From Oegoconia quadripuncta (lineage: Eukaryota; Arthropoda; Insecta; Lepidoptera; Autostichidae), in the NCBI GenBank assembly GCA_949316235.1, contig OX438747.1:1302501-1366500 (forward strand): 64,000 bases of DNA. Reading direction: 5' to 3'. Of the stretch, positions 22,016-33,982 are shown piece by piece. How positions within the stretch are numbered: the first letter of the stretch is position 1; every line of letters starts with the position of its first letter. The notes under the pieces were generated by a model, which was not told the DNA's origin, did not search any database, and was given only the letters and a program-made list of their open reading frames with translations. Position numbers and translations under genes: made by a program.

Positions 22016-22135
22016 AGCATCCAACGGGATGGGTATCAAAAAATAGGTATATTTAAAAGAAAATATTTATATAAACGCTTTAAATAAAAATTATAAAAAC
22101 TCGACTACGATTAAAGTTTTCTACCATATTTAAGT

Positions 22136-22390
22136 ATAACGGGTTAGCACTTGACCTCAATCACACCTAATGTTAAGTGAATATAAGTCCGAATGATGGC
22201 TATCTTATCTTTGTCAACCGGAACACAACAATGCAATTAACATTGCTGTTTTAGCGGCAGAATTAGATAAGATGGTGGTAGCTAGCCAGGCGGACATTTA
22301 AAATGACCTGCGAACCAAACAGAGCTAAACATGTACCCCTCTGGGGATTGAACCCGCGACTTCCGATACGTAACCCCTATGTTGTTTGCA
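22136..22390 (-). repeat. SINE-1, partly deleted
   Basis: TAGCACTTGACCTCAATCAC ... CATTGCTGTTTTAGCGGCAG ... CCCGCGACTTCCGATACGTA; a central block is missing and the head is incomplete. Confidence 0.65.
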
Positions 22391-22539
22391 AAAAATCAAA
22401 ATTTTCAAAGGTCCGTCAATTATTAAAGGTCCGTAAGCAAATTTACCTCAATGCACTAATCTCGAATTGATCGAAGCGCACGGTAGTGCCGAGCCGCATA
22501 TAGACCTCCGACTCTGGCCGAAACAATTTCTTATCTCTC

Positions 22540-22955
22540 TCTTCAATTTAAGAGCTATGCTCTTGTCGGTGGAGTAATAACCACGCGTCTCTACTTTCCG
22601 CCCTCGTTTTAACCTCTTGGTACGACACGACATTCACCTTTTCTTTCACTTGGTCAAAGTAATTACGCCTAGGTCTTCCCCTTCCTCTCTTTCCTTCAAT
22701 CTTTCCCTCAATTATGTTTTTAAAAAAAATATCGTGTCGTATCAAGTGCCAATCATCTTTGCTCTTCGGTTAACTGTGGCTAACAGGCATCTCTTCTTCT
22801 TTACCATCATCAACATTCATTTAATTTTGTTCTCTTCTCGGTCCAGCTTATTCCCTCCATTCGTCTCCAGCACCACATCTCGAATGCCTCTAACCTTTTC
22901 CTATCCCTCTGTGTTAATGTCCATGTCTCACAGCCGTATAAAGCTATAACTCCAT
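22540..22955 (-). pseudogene. LINE pol C-terminal remnant (GKRGRGRPRRNYFDQ type)
   Basis: The minus-strand frame reads IEGKIEGKRGRGRPRRNYFD, then QVKEKVNVVSYQEVKTRAES and W-L-L-L-H-R-Q. This is the C-terminal tail of an endonuclease/reverse-transcriptase LINE ORF, with R-G-R-P-R followed by the V-S-Y-Q-E-V-K segment and the R-Q end. Upstream on the same strand, frame-broken M-C-W-R-R-M-like and L-I-R-H-D-like pieces extend it to about 22955. RT catalytic motifs are not present, and several stops and frameshifts occur. Confidence 0.65.
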
Positions 22956-22999
22956 ACATTTCTTATAGGAAGGTTTATTTTTTTATTAAGTTTTTATTG

Positions 23000-23825
23000 T
23001 TTGATATAGTAATCTACCAACAAATCCTATTTAAATGCTGGTATTTGAACCTCTACTTCCACTTCTGTATACGGCTCTAATCCTACACTAACTACTTAAC
23101 TCATAAGACTGTTTGGAGTATCATACATAGGTAAATACAGCAGTGTGTACTTAGCAACCGGCGTCTGCGCAGAGACGAGCGGAAACGGCGCGCATAAAAC
23201 TATATTACCTTAATTGCGTACTACAGGATACAGTCGGGCTCATAAGTTCGTATCATTTGTATTCGATAACATTAAAGGTACAGTCGAACATGCAACCTAT
23301 TTATAACTCAGTGTATAGTCGTTGGAAGCTATTGTAGCGATGGTAAGCAATGTTGGTGTGATCAGTCCTTAGATGGTTGACAGACGTTTTCATATGAGTG
23401 TAACCGTGCTTCGGAAGGTTAATTGAAGAAAATTGAGATGCTATGAAGGCTTCAAATTATGTCAGGACATTATTCGTACACAAATCAACCAGTACGCATA
23501 CGCACCCTCTAGAGTCTAGACAAATGTCAAACGCTTTTGTAGCGACGAAACGCTATCGATTAATTTCTTGTAGTCGATTGGGTATCTTTAAATTGCGTAC
23601 AGCTGATAGCCAATCAGTTGCGATAGTCAAAGCGTTAGCGTCTGTCGTTGTAGACAGTTTGACAGTCCTCTACGTGACTTATCTAACCTCTCTTAGTGAG
23701 AGGAGGCTGTGCCCCAACAGGGTGTTGATCTTGTAGAGTCGCCTATATCATCTCGTGTTTTTCCAATATTGGGAAATAAGCATTGATTTTCTGTAACCTC
23801 TGATGTTTTGTGTTGACCAGATAAA
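23000..23825. other. no gene recognised
   Basis: Probably single-copy sequence. The 97-aa frame at 23443-23736 has no recognised motif and no supporting splice context. Confidence 0.35.
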
Positions 23826-24096
23826 TATTATATTTCGGACAGCTACACAAATAATTAGATGATCCCAAACTAAGCAAAGCTTGTACTATGGATAACGGAT
23901 AAACATACATAAATATTTATATAAACATCCATAACTCGAGACTAAATCAATCAATCAATCAAATACTCATTATTGCACAATTAACAAAAACTACATTAAT
24001 GATTACAGCGTATATCATTAATCGCACAATAAATGTTCGTAATCATTACCTAAACAAACATTTACCCCTCGCGGAATTCGAACCTGCAACCGTTGG
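23826..24096 (-). mobile_element. SINE family 3, interrupted
   Basis: TTCGGACAGCTACACAAATA through ACATCCATAACTCGAG, then an insertion at about 23945-24040 (CAATCAATCAATCAAATACT, a retroposon tail), then TTACCCCTCGCGGAATTCGA and the start of the head (CAACCGTTGGTCG). Confidence 0.65.
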
Positions 24097-24190
24097 TCGA
24101 CCTCAAGCCGCATAGGTCATGGTGGAGGTCATATACGAGGCCTATATCCCTGCAGTGGCATGTTTACGGGCTGATGACGATGAGAAATTC
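24086..24190 (+). repeat. RTE-like LINE 3' end
   Basis: GACCTCAAGCCGCATAGGTC ... CCTGCAGTGGCATGTTTACG ... CTGATGACGATGAG. Same 3' end family as the tandem unit at 3703-4056. Confidence 0.5.
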
Positions 24191-25592
24191 CAAATTTAAA
24201 AAAATCCCCGAAGGACCATGATTCAGCTAAATACACAAACTAAATACATAAACAACTGTTAGCTGCTAAATGTCATCGAAACTGCTTAATCGATTTTCAT
24301 AAAAAAAAGCCTAATAACCTCCTCGTTCAGTTTTTAATATAAAAACACCGCATTTAAATCGGACCATGCATTACTGAGATTCATTCGGGCAAACACTCGA
24401 AACACACATACAACGTCGTCAAACACATAATACCCGTGGTTTCGTCGGGGGTTTCGTTAAAAAGATTTGACAAAAACCATTCTAAAAAAATCTAAGCTGT
24501 TTACTATTCTGAGTGTACCTAGGAGCCTATGCAGCCCGCTCCTTGAGTCAGTGCGACAACCTTATCCGTGTCAATGACAACCAACCACATACACACACAC
24601 GCATGTCAAGATGCACGCTAACTAGCACACATCCAACAAAGTGCATAGGGCGTGGAGTGCCGACCTAAACGACTGTTTTATATGCCGCCTGATTGCGCCG
24701 CTTTGGTTTCTAGACAAGGTTTTATTAACTGACGCTCTACATGAAAGAACGAATGAGGTTATGATCACATCGTTTACTTTTGATTTAGTTTGAATCTGTA
24801 CCCAGCCGGTTTGCAAAACGCTGCGCAGACGCAGATGCGTTATTTAGTGGGTATGAAAACGTCAGCTATGTTATTCGCAAGGCAAAGAATCGCAGAAAAT
24901 AAGAATTCTTCCGCGTTCACAAGTCGTTATGAATAGTAGTAATTCTGTGAGAGCAGCGTTACGTTTACCGCTTTTAGCGCTCATCATTATTTACCACAGA
25001 TTAGTGTCCTGTGGCTGTTACAAAATATGGATCAGATCAATAGCATCGCTTTCAATAGGAGAATTTCCCGTAATCGTCAAGTTGGCCTGGCAGGTAGCCA
25101 TCACAGACTTTTTAAGAGCACCCCACCAACTGCCCATCACTGGTGTATAGTGCTATGCCTTTTACAACACCCACGGGAAGAGACAGGTTGGTTCTATTCT
25201 CCTCTGCCGGGGAACATACGGCTAAATAAAATTAGTACTATCACTGTCTGCTATATATTTAACTTAAGAAGGACCGACTGTTCCATGTGCAGAGGTTCTA
25301 TGGAGGTTGATGATACTGCCGTTCAGTCCTGGTGTATGTAGGAGGGACAAACCAAATACTCGGTACACCGATATTGCTCTATAATTCTTTGCACGAGCTC
25401 TTTTACAAAGATTGGTTCAATTTATTAACGACACTCACACAATTTGGTACAATTTTTTAACTACAATCACACAGTTCGGTTCAATTCTTTTACGACACGC
25501 TTACGTATGATACGCATGATCCAATTAACGCTACATTGAATTAGTAATGATTTTTCTTTCCCGAACACCACCCTAGCAGGCACAGGCCTAGC
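24191..25592. other. no gene recognised
   Basis: No repeat family from elsewhere in the window is obvious here. The 104-aa frame at 25027-25341 has no motif I recognise. Confidence 0.35.
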
Positions 25593-25885
25593 AACCGCCT
25601 CCGTGGTTCAATGTAAACAACATTGGGTTTACAATTCGGAGATCGCGTGTTCGATACCCAGCGGGATACGTGTTTAAGTACTCGGTTTGGTTGGTGGTAG
25701 AGCATTTGCCGCCAAGCAGCAATGTCAATAGCATTGTTGTGTTCCGGTTGACAGAGATAAGATAGTCAATCCCCCAAATGTGTTGGGGTTTCCGGGTCAG
25801 TACGCTTCCACCTTCGACCTCATCATCACTTAATAACAGGTGTGATTGAGGCCAAGTACCAACCCGTTGTGCATAAAAAAAAAAC
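25593..25885 (+). mobile_element. SINE-1, near-complete with internal deletion
   Basis: Head AACCGCCTCCGTGGTTCAAT, B box GTTCGATACCCAGCGGGA. The body lacks the GTCCGCCTGGCTAGCTACCA block and ends TTGTGCAT plus poly-A. Confidence 0.75.
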
Positions 25886-26297
25886 ATTACATTCCCTGTG
25901 ATATGAATTTTAATTTCCTCAGTATCCTGTAACGAACTATATAATAGTTATTTATAGTTAGTTTCGAGCTATTTTTCCTAAAATGACCGTCATTATTCAA
26001 TTTCCTGGTAAAATGTTGTTTCATTGCTCCCAATCCGAACTGACGTGTTTTTCTCTCGCGACGGCCTCGACCCAGTGAATATAAACATAAAATTATGGGT
26101 TTTACGTACACGTAGTTAACATAGCAATTGGTAAAATTAGTAAATTATACTTATTACCACCTGTAATCACTGTTTGGTTATTCGATGTAAATAGTATTTG
26201 CTTATTCCGGTTCAGTTTAGTAGTACCTGATCTAGAAGTAGGTATAGCAAAAGTTTGTGTCCATTATTATTGGATCCTTTATTGCACATAAAATTTA

Positions 26298-26600
26298 ACA
26301 GCCGTGGCTTAATGTAAACAAGATCGGGTTTACAAATCGGAGGTCGCGGGTTTAATCCCCAGCTGGGTACCCGGTTTGGTTGTTGGTAGGGCAATTTAAA
26401 TGTCTGCCTGGCTAACTACCACTATCTTATGTAAGTCTGCCGACAAAACAGCAATGTTAGCATTGTTGTGTTCCGGTTGTCAAAGATAAGATAGCCAGTC
26501 CCCCAAATAAGATGGGGTTTCCGGCCCACTACACTTCCACCTTCGGCATTAGTTGTGATTGAGGCCAAATGCTAACCCAGTGTTCATAAAAAAAGAAAAT
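26298..26600 (+). mobile_element. SINE-1, diverged
   Basis: CAGCCGTGGCTTAATGTAAA head, GCGGGTTTAATCCCCAGCTG (mutated B box), body and an AGTGTTCATAAAAAAAG tail. Confidence 0.7.
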
Positions 26601-26734
26601 AGATATAATACAAAGAATATTTAACATAATAATAAAAGTGTACAAAGGCGGTCTTACGCCTGATAGCGATTTCTTCCAAACAACTTGAATTAAAGAAGCT
26701 TTTTTAATAAATACTTGGATAGTAAAATAATAAA

Positions 26735-26968
26735 TAAATAAATAAATATTTCGGACACTTACACCAATCATCTAGTCCCAAACTAAGCAAAGCTTGTGTT
26801 ATGGATACTAGATAACGGATATACATACATAAATATTTATATAAACATCCAAGACTCGGGAATAAATGTTCGTATTCATCACACAAACATTTACCCCTCG
26901 CGGGATTCGAACCCGCAACCGTTGGTTTCGCTGATAGGGTCACTATCCACTACACCAATTGGTCGTCT
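26735..26968 (-). mobile_element. tRNA-derived SINE, family 3, complete
   Basis: The minus-strand head ACCAATTGGTGTAGTGGATA and B box GGTTGCGGGTTCGAATCCCG are intact. The body ends AAATATTTATTTATTTATTT. This is the cleanest family 3 copy in the window. Confidence 0.8.
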
Positions 26969-27253
26969 ATAGTGCAAAGTAAATGGTGAATAAATTTAAA
27001 TATCAGCAGGTACATAGAAAATACCTACATAGTAGTAGAATACATAACAAAGATAACATTTACTAAAATAAAAGCAATAAAGACCCTATAATAAATACAC
27101 AATAAAACACACCTCATAAGAGCACATACAGTTCATGAAAGAGATACATAATATCCCCTTAGTTTCAACACTGCAAGCGATCCTGCGTGACGAATATTTT
27201 GTGGTAGTGCATTCCACAACTGCGCAGCCTTGTTATAGGTTAATACAAATATA

Positions 27254-27310
27254 TCGGATGAGTTTTTTACCGTAGGGAAATTGTATTTGTAGGTAAATAC
27301 GTAGTTTAAT
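27254..27310 (+). repeat. lone terminus of the 9775-10378 element family
   Basis: CGGATGAGTTTTTTACCGTA followed by a diverged GTAGGTAAATACGTAGTTTA, next to ATATAT as in the complete element. Confidence 0.5.
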
Positions 27311-27411
27311 TTTAAAACTGAAATGATATGCGACTTTTTATTTGCGACTGGCGTCTTTTAATATAAAATTATTTAGTAATTTAGTCTTTAATATAAAAAA
27401 CTGCACTCAAA

Positions 27412-27565
27412 TGGCTAGCTACCACCATCTTATCTAAATCTGCCGCCAAGCAGCAGTGTTAATAGCATTGTTGTGTTGTGTTAGGGTTTCCGGGTGAGTA
27501 CGCTTCCACCTTCGACCTCATCTTCACTTAACATCTAGTGTGATTTGTGCATAAAAAAAAATTGG
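27412..27565 (+). repeat. SINE-1 fragment with internal deletion
   Basis: GGCTAGCTACCACCATCTTA ... TTGTTGTGTTGTGTTAGGGT ... CTTCACTTAACATCTAGTGT. The CCGGTTGTCAGAGATAAG block is missing. Confidence 0.65.
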
Positions 27566-27991
27566 ACCACGCATTTCTGAGATACGTCCGGACAAAGACA
27601 GGATATACACATGCTCATATACTTCGCCGTTAAACACATTCAGCCGTCGCTTTTCGTAGGGGCTTAAAAAATTGGTAACATGTCGTGGTCCACCCAGGTG
27701 AACTAATGAGGTGAACCACGGGTTGGGAGGGCGAGATACTGTATAGCCCAAGGTGACTGTACATAGTTGGTCCATGAGGAAAGTCGGGGAACTAATATTC
27801 AATAACAAGAATGTAGTTGTGCCTATGGGAAATATTTTCAAAACAATTCATAATGACACAGCTAGTTGTCCATACATAGTTGGTCCATGAGAAAAGCGTG
27901 ATATTATCAACAATATTTTTTTTTTTTTATATTTCCTCACACCAAAAAGCTATTTCCCTGTTTCTGTATATTGTTGTCATTTTCTTGTTTA

Positions 27992-28040
27992 TATGTCTGT
28001 CTACGTCTACGCCTACGTTTACGTCTATGTCTTTGTCTAT
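27992..28040. repeat. degenerate hexanucleotide microsatellite
   Basis: About six imperfect TCTACG/TTTACG/TCTATG units in a row. Simple repeat; the small frame across it is incidental. Confidence 0.6.
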
Positions 28041-28565
28041 TTGAGATATGATCAAGTGACTGAATTAGCCAATCATAACGGAGAGAGAGGCTGTGAGCTC
28101 TATCAAGCCTCACAGGTGGCCAATACGCTGCACCGCGGTAAGATCTGCGCTAGCGTCAAGGCGACTCGCGGATGTGGGGCTTGCGTAACGCCACCCCAGG
28201 AGATGTTGCTCTACTAATTCACTACCCCAATACTATTAATTACGAACGAAAGTAAAATCTTACTATGTTTAACTATGGATTCTATAGGTTTACTTTTAAT
28301 TAGTATTAGTATCTTTATTTAGTATTATTTCAATTTTATATTTATAATTTTAAGATTTCTTACGAAACATTATGTTTAGTTAGCTTTAGAATATAAATCT
28401 CACTGTAACACTCAGGTACAATAACACTTAACAAAAGTATTGGTAACAAACACCTGTCAATCTCACTCCATATCTCCTTACTGCGATTTTAATATATCGC
28501 ATTATTCACTGCCTTCCGTACTAGTATGAACTTGCGGCAAGGTAGTATTTCTTTTTTTTTTATTA

Positions 28566-28845
28566 CTCGTTGATACCAAAGCATCTTCAGTCAGAAACAG
28601 ATAAAACTTTACAGGCCAGCATCTCACAAATTAAGTTTTCTCTGGAAATTTTATTTAGTAACAGCAAATATACTATGTTAATAATAAGCAAAAAGTAACA
28701 TCTAAAAATATTCATGATTTGCTGAGAAAACTTAACCGGTTTGTTTGTTTCTGGCTGTACTTGACATGATTACAAACAACTTAACAAAGGAACAACTTTT
28801 TTTAATAAAAGAAAATGGATGTATGACCCCTTTGGTATCACCGAC
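28566..28845. mobile_element. foldback MITE, about 280 bp
   Basis: The left end CTCGTTGATACCAAAG and the right end (reverse complement GTCGGTGATACCAAAG) match at 14 of 16 bases. Further inverted matches lie inside: CAGAAACAGATAAAAC against the complement of GTTTGTTTGTTTCTGGC, and TTAAGTTTTCTC against GAGAAAACTTAA. Flanks are TTA on the left and TAA on the right. Non-coding. Confidence 0.5.
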
Positions 28846-30397
28846 TAACGAAAAGTAACCCTATATAAAGTCGACACCAAACTAAAACAAACTATATGAC
28901 TGAAGTAGAAAGAGGTTCCCGTTTTGCCATTTTTATCTGATAATAGGTACAGAATAACAATAATTGTTGTCCATTTTAACAACTGAACCATTGAAACAAA
29001 ATCACCTAAATATAGTTAAAACTGTATGAAGGTCTTTACCAAATAAAAACGGATTAACTCTTCGGAGAAACGCTCGGATTGTATAAAATCCTGAAAAAAA
29101 ATATTATAATAAAAATCGGGTGAGCTATATTTGGCATAACGACGATCTTTTTGAAGAGGATTGTACCAGATATAAATAAAACCAATCCCATCCTGGGGAT
29201 TCAGTAAAGGCGGAATGATGTAGGCATTCATGATTTCAAATCAATAACAGGGAATTTTAAGAAAAAATACGAAAAATTAATCGTTTTTAGTAAGACTAAA
29301 ACGGTTAAAGATTTATTTGTGAGAACAGGGACAATATGAACATGATGTAGACATTATATAATAGTTAGGTAATTACGTGTCTTGTCTTGCGGTGCACAAA
29401 ATTGCGGCAAATGCAATAGAAATGTCAAATTAAATTACAAATATAAAGAGTAGATCATATTTTTTTCAGTCAAATATTTGCTTCAATTGCGGCGGAAATT
29501 GCGATGTGCGTGCGCGCAGCTTTTTTTTTTCAACGTGAACAACTAATGTTTTCCGGTTAAATAAGCTCTGACGCCTCTCTTTTGGTATCTAAAGCCTTTG
29601 AAGAAACACAAATCGACCCTTTGCAATGAAGTAGAGCTTCTTTTCCCGTCTACACAGCGCTTGCACTCCACTCCATGTGACATAACATAATACAGGCGCG
29701 TACGCACACACGCGCATTGTACGCACGCGCGATTCGGGTCAGGGTTGCGCGCGCATGTGTGCCAGTGACGCACGCGGTGCAATATTGCGGATGCGTTGTT
29801 GAAAATATAACGCGTGAACAGCTTCGTTAGAGGGTAGTCGAGATTCCGTAGACGAAATATGGAATGAAGGTCAGCGGTTTCAGTAACTGTGTTTGGTCTG
29901 CCATTGTAAGTGTAGAATGAGAAGCGCAGTGATCAATATTCCTATTGCTCTCTCTGTATCTCGCACGGCACAAATCTGCAGGTTTAATGCTCATTAATGT
30001 CATAGTGGCATTTTCAAATGCGTGTTGTTTTCAAGTGAAGGCAGTTGTCAAGCCAAGTCGGTGGCCTACAGCTGTTAGGTGGCCACTATTTTGACAGAAC
30101 CACCAATCGACATTAGGCCTGCATGCGTGGTGGATAAGCCCACATTGACTGCCGCAATACAGACACAATTGAATATCCATTGCTTGCGGACTTCAAGTGA
30201 CATCTTTGGCGTTCAAAGCCTTAATAGACCTCAATGCTGTCAAATGGTACTCGATTACTAGATGTGTATGGACTTTTTTCCAGCAAGATGAGGCTGTGCC
30301 TCAATAGTGTTGCTGTTGATAATATTCAGAAAGACATGAATATAATATGGCGAAACGAATGTGCTACTCGTTGTCTTTGACATACCCGAAATATCCT
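28846..30397. other. repeat-poor sequence with a CpG-rich patch
   Basis: CpG-rich sequence at about 29690-29800 (GCGCGTACGCACACACGCGC and GGTTGCGCGCGCATGTGTGC) stands out. It could be a regulatory or promoter region, but no exon is tied to it. Confidence 0.35.
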
Positions 30398-30492
30398 TGG
30401 ACATACACACAGATACAGCGCCATCTAGTTCCATACTAAGCAACTAGGATTGTAATTATGGATACCAGATATACTATCAATCTATACACAAA
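30398..30492 (-). repeat. SINE family 2 fragment
   Basis: CAGCGCCATCTAGTTCCATA and GGATACCAGATATACTATCA; only the 3' block. Confidence 0.55.
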
Positions 30493-31026
30493 TATATTTT
30501 TACAATTACAGAAGGTAAGCCAATTTACCACGCGAACCAGTTCGGATTGGTGGATGTATCAAATTCGTGGACAGACAGTCGGTCACCCATCCAAAAACTG
30601 ACCGCGCCAGACATTGCTTAACTTCCCTAATCACTGCGCTACGAGACTATACGAGTTGTTGAAGAATAAATAAAATTTGGTCGAAACGTAAAGATAACAT
30701 GTATATTACTTACAAATTTCCGAACAAAAAGCCTTAATTAGTGTTCCATCATTCATTATTTATATCGTTGCTCAGTAGCTGTCTAGACAGAAAAATAATA
30801 ATTCCGAGAAATAGCTCTTGTACTCGAAGCTAAAATTGATAATGATTTACCGAAGGCTCTTTTGAGAAACATTTTTAAATCCGAGGGAGAGTAAGAATTT
30901 TTACCCGACTGAAGAGAAATTATGTTTGTATATATTTTTTAATATAAATTTTTTTTTTATAAAAAAAAAACAAAAAATATGCGGGATTCTGGACCGCTTA
31001 CTGTTAGCGTACCAGTGACTGGACAT

Positions 31027-31162
31027 TTTTTTTATTCACAACGGGTTAGCACTTGACCTCAATCACACCTGATGTTAAGTGAAGATGAGGCCGAAGGTGG
31101 TAGCGTACTGACCCCGAAACCCCATCTTATTTGGGGGACTAGCTGTCTTATCTCTGACAACC
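31027..31162 (-). repeat. SINE-1, 5'-truncated
   Basis: T-rich tail, GGTTAGCACTTGACCTCAAT through GGGGGACTAGCTGTCTTATC. Confidence 0.65.
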
Positions 31163-31246
31163 TATCTTATATTATCAGTTATCACTGATTTCTTAGAAAT
31201 CATTTTTATTCTATCACTGACAAGTACCTACTCTATCTACATATTG

Positions 31247-31705
31247 ACAACCTGTTTGGTGTAGTGGTTAAAAACTCTGACCACTATACCAAAAGGTCGC
31301 GGGTTCGAATCCCGCTAGGGATATATGTATGTATGACGAATATGGGCATGTGTACCCGAGTTATGGATGTTTTCATATAATAAAAAAAAATAAAAAAAAA
31401 GTGTTTATTTCTTAAATAACTTTTACAGAGTTTTGCAGTGGCCTTCCAGAAAGTAGTCTTTCGACACTTGTGTTGGAAGTGCACCGCGTCTTCCAGACGG
31501 ATCCACAGAGCATTATTTAAGGAAAATACTTATTATTATGTTAGTAAAAATTTACCTATTTTAAATGAGTACATAATAAGTATATATTTCCAAAAAAAAA
31601 ATGTATTTATGTAGTTTAACAACCATCTGGTATCCACAACACAAGCCTATAGTTGCTTAAAGTGGAACTAGATGGCATTGTGTGCATGTCCAAGGATATT
31701 TATAT
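31247..31705 (+). mobile_element. SINE family 2 with about 190-bp insertion
   Basis: Head ACCTGTTTGGTGTAGTGGTT and B box GCGGGTTCGAATCCCGCTAG, body to GGATGTTTTCATATAATA, then an insertion of about 190 bp (roughly 31378-31570), then the 3' block with GTGGAACTAGATGGCATTGT. Confidence 0.65.
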
Positions 31706-31759
31706 TATTTCTATTATATCCATGTGCGAAAAATCACGGCCTTTAGGATTATAGAAAGT

Positions 31760-32545
31760 GTATCCGGACTAATTAGAGAAGATCTACCTACGTTCCTAAT
31801 ACATATATGTAACTATTTAACATTTCAAGCACATGAGTCAACATAAGTTTTCATTCAATCAAACAGTTATAGGTCAATTTAAATACTTTAAGGCAGTGTG
31901 TGATTCAAAATATATTCCTGCCTAACGTACACGAGTATTTACTATGAGGATAACTGTCTTATCTATGCGCTACGCAATGACGAGTGTTGCGGTGCGTCTG
32001 CGCATACGCACTAAAGGTTTTAGTCATGTTGTGTCTGGTTAAGGTATTAAGTCAATATTTTTTTTCAATTTTTTCAATTTTCAATTTTTTATTTGGGAAA
32101 CTTACAGTACATTATAAAACACTATAACAAAGTAATTATAGATAGATCATAGACCAAATTGTTTCCACAGATAGGTAGGTAACATATTAAGTATAAATGG
32201 TGTACACAGAGAAGGGATTGAGATATTTCTAAATAATTGTAGTAATAAAGCGTTTAAGAGGAACATAGTAGGTTGGTGTTAGGTTTTAAACGCCCTTACA
32301 AATAAAGCAAAAAAAGAAAAAAATAATTAAAAATAGTAGATAATAAATCAGACATCACAAAATTCCACTATAACATTATACTTAATGTATATTTAGAGAA
32401 GGATATCTAGGCTTATCAAATTATTAATTTGTTTATATACTGTATTAGTATAAATCGGAAGTATTTAATGATAATAAAATATTTATTCATCCACTTAAAA
32501 ATGTAAATGATTTATAATTATACAGGGTGAATTTGAATTGGCGTA
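31760..32545. other. no gene recognised
   Basis: AT-rich. A poly-T/AT-rich low-complexity stretch near 32055-32095 (TTTCAATTTTTTCAATTTTC) may be a decayed retroposon tail. No exons. Confidence 0.35.
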
Positions 32546-32748
32546 ATTCCCATTAACTGGTGACGTCACTCTTGATTGCGAGCAAATAAGTGTATCCTAT
32601 GTCACTCTAGGGATCAAGACGAATCGAACGACACCTTTCACTTCAAAATCGGTCATAGTAAGTAGTAAGTAGTAGGTCGGAAGTAACATAGAAATCTACA
32701 CCCGAAAAACATAACTCTCCTTTTTAGAGCTGTCGGGTAAATAACTGA
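32546..32748. repeat. ACCCGACA-family repeat copy
   Basis: Same order as 46215-46920: GTATCCTATGTCACTCTAGG, GATCAAGACGAATCGAACGA, CACCTTTCACTTCAAAATCG, AAGTAACATAGAAATCTACA, ending GAGCTGTCGGGTAAAT. Confidence 0.55.
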
Positions 32749-32764
32749 AAATTCAAAGTCAATT

Positions 32765-33290
32765 TTTTTTTATATGAGAGGGCGGCAAACGAGCATGCGG
32801 GTCACCTGATGGAAAGTAATCACCGCCGCCCATGGACACCCGCTACACCAAAAGGGTCACAGATGCGTTGCCGGCCTTTGAGGAAGGTGTAGGCTCGTTT
32901 CTTGAAGGTTCCAATGTCGTACTCGTTCGGGAATACCGCTGCCGGAAGTCCGTTCCACAGGGTGGTCGTACGTGGTAAGAAGTTTCTTGAGAAACGTACA
33001 GTGGTAGACTTCCACTCATCCAGGTGATATGGATGGAAATTTAATTGTCGGCGAGAAGTGTATCGGTTAAATTGAGCAGCGGGTATTAACTCGAACAGTT
33101 CTTCAGAACACTCCCCATGAAATATGCGATAGAGAATGCAGAGGGACGCGACGTCTCTTCGCAACGCCAGGGGATCCAGTCGGTCAGTGAGACTCTCTTG
33201 GCCGACAATTCGGACTGCGCGACGTTGAACGCGGTCAAAAGGAAGAAGCTGGTACTGAGGTGCCCCAGCCCATAGGTGTGTCAAAGTCAA
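32765..33290 (-). pseudogene. CR1/L2-like LINE, reverse transcriptase C-terminus
   Basis: Open minus-strand frame of 156 codons ending in the Arg-Arg-stop near 32820. It has the C-terminal layout of this [37 protein letters not shown], a Y-T-S-R block, [19 protein letters not shown], and finally [21 protein letters not shown] short 3' UTR (CTCGTTTGCCGCCCTCTCAT on the minus strand) and poly-A follow. The RT catalytic core and the endonuclease are absent (5' truncation at about 33290), so it is a dead copy though still open. Its last 110 bp are shared with the composite SINEs at 1128 and 17160 and with six shorter fragments. Confidence 0.8.
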
Positions 33291-33650
33291 TGTTTAATAG
33301 AAAGCTAGTCTTTAATATAAAAAAACCGCACACAAATCGGACCTGCATTTCTGAGATACACCCGGACTGAGACTGGACACAACGCCGTCAAACACATAAC
33401 ACGCTTCGTTTGTCGTCGGGGGTTATACCCACTTTTAAATGCTCACTACAGTTAATGCGTCAGTTAGGTCGAGACTCGAGACAAAGAGCCTTGACATAGT
33501 GGTCGACATAGATTTCTGCGTTATTCTGCATTACAACTCCATTAGGAATGTTGTTGTTGGTCCTTTTTCCTTTAATTGCAGTATCCTTCCCGCAGGTTTT
33601 GATTCACGAGTACATTTAGGACATCAGATATTCCTTGTGCCCGAATTCGA

Positions 33651-33704
33651 GACGCAGTGGATTTTAATCGAGCAATATATTGCTCGATTAAAATCCACTG
33701 CGTC
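33651..33704. repeat. perfect 54-bp palindrome
   Basis: GACGCAGTGGATTTTAATCG is followed by 7 more bases to the centre at 33677/33678, and then the exact reverse complement. There is no loop and no mismatch. It shares its final base with a second perfect palindrome. Confidence 0.95.
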
Positions 33705-33731
33705 CCCTTCTGTTGTATACAACAGAAGGGG
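33704..33731. repeat. perfect 28-bp palindrome abutting the first
   Basis: CCCCTTCTGTTGTA and its exact reverse complement, centred at 33717/33718, directly adjoining the 54-bp palindrome. Confidence 0.95.
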
Positions 33732-33804
33732 ATAATCTGCAGTTAACCAAAGACAAAATAAAGCAAGGAAACTGTTCCAGGTTTTTAGTAATAATTATTC
33801 TAAA

Positions 33805-33975
33805 GACGCGGTCTCCCAATTTGAGTGGTCCGGGTTCGATTCCCACGCAGGCTAAGTACCAATGTGTTTTAAATTTAATTTAATTACTTATCGCATTTAT
33901 CCGACTGCTCTTAAACGGTGAAGGAAAACATCGCGAGGAAACCTGCATGCCTGAGAAATAAAAACTCAAAGGCAT
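33805..33975 (+). repeat. other tRNA-headed SINE remnant
   Basis: GTGGTCCGGGTTCGATTCCC gives a B box. The body has CTTAAACGGTGAAGGAAAAC, ATCGCGAGGAAACCTGCATG and CCTGAGAAATAAAAACTC. This body is distinct from families 1-3. The head is incomplete. Confidence 0.5.
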
Positions 33976-33982
33976 TATTATT

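Noticed and set aside
24929..25341. Overlapping 73- and 104-aa frames as a gene
   Set aside because: No motif, no splice signals I trust, and no coding periodicity visible by eye.
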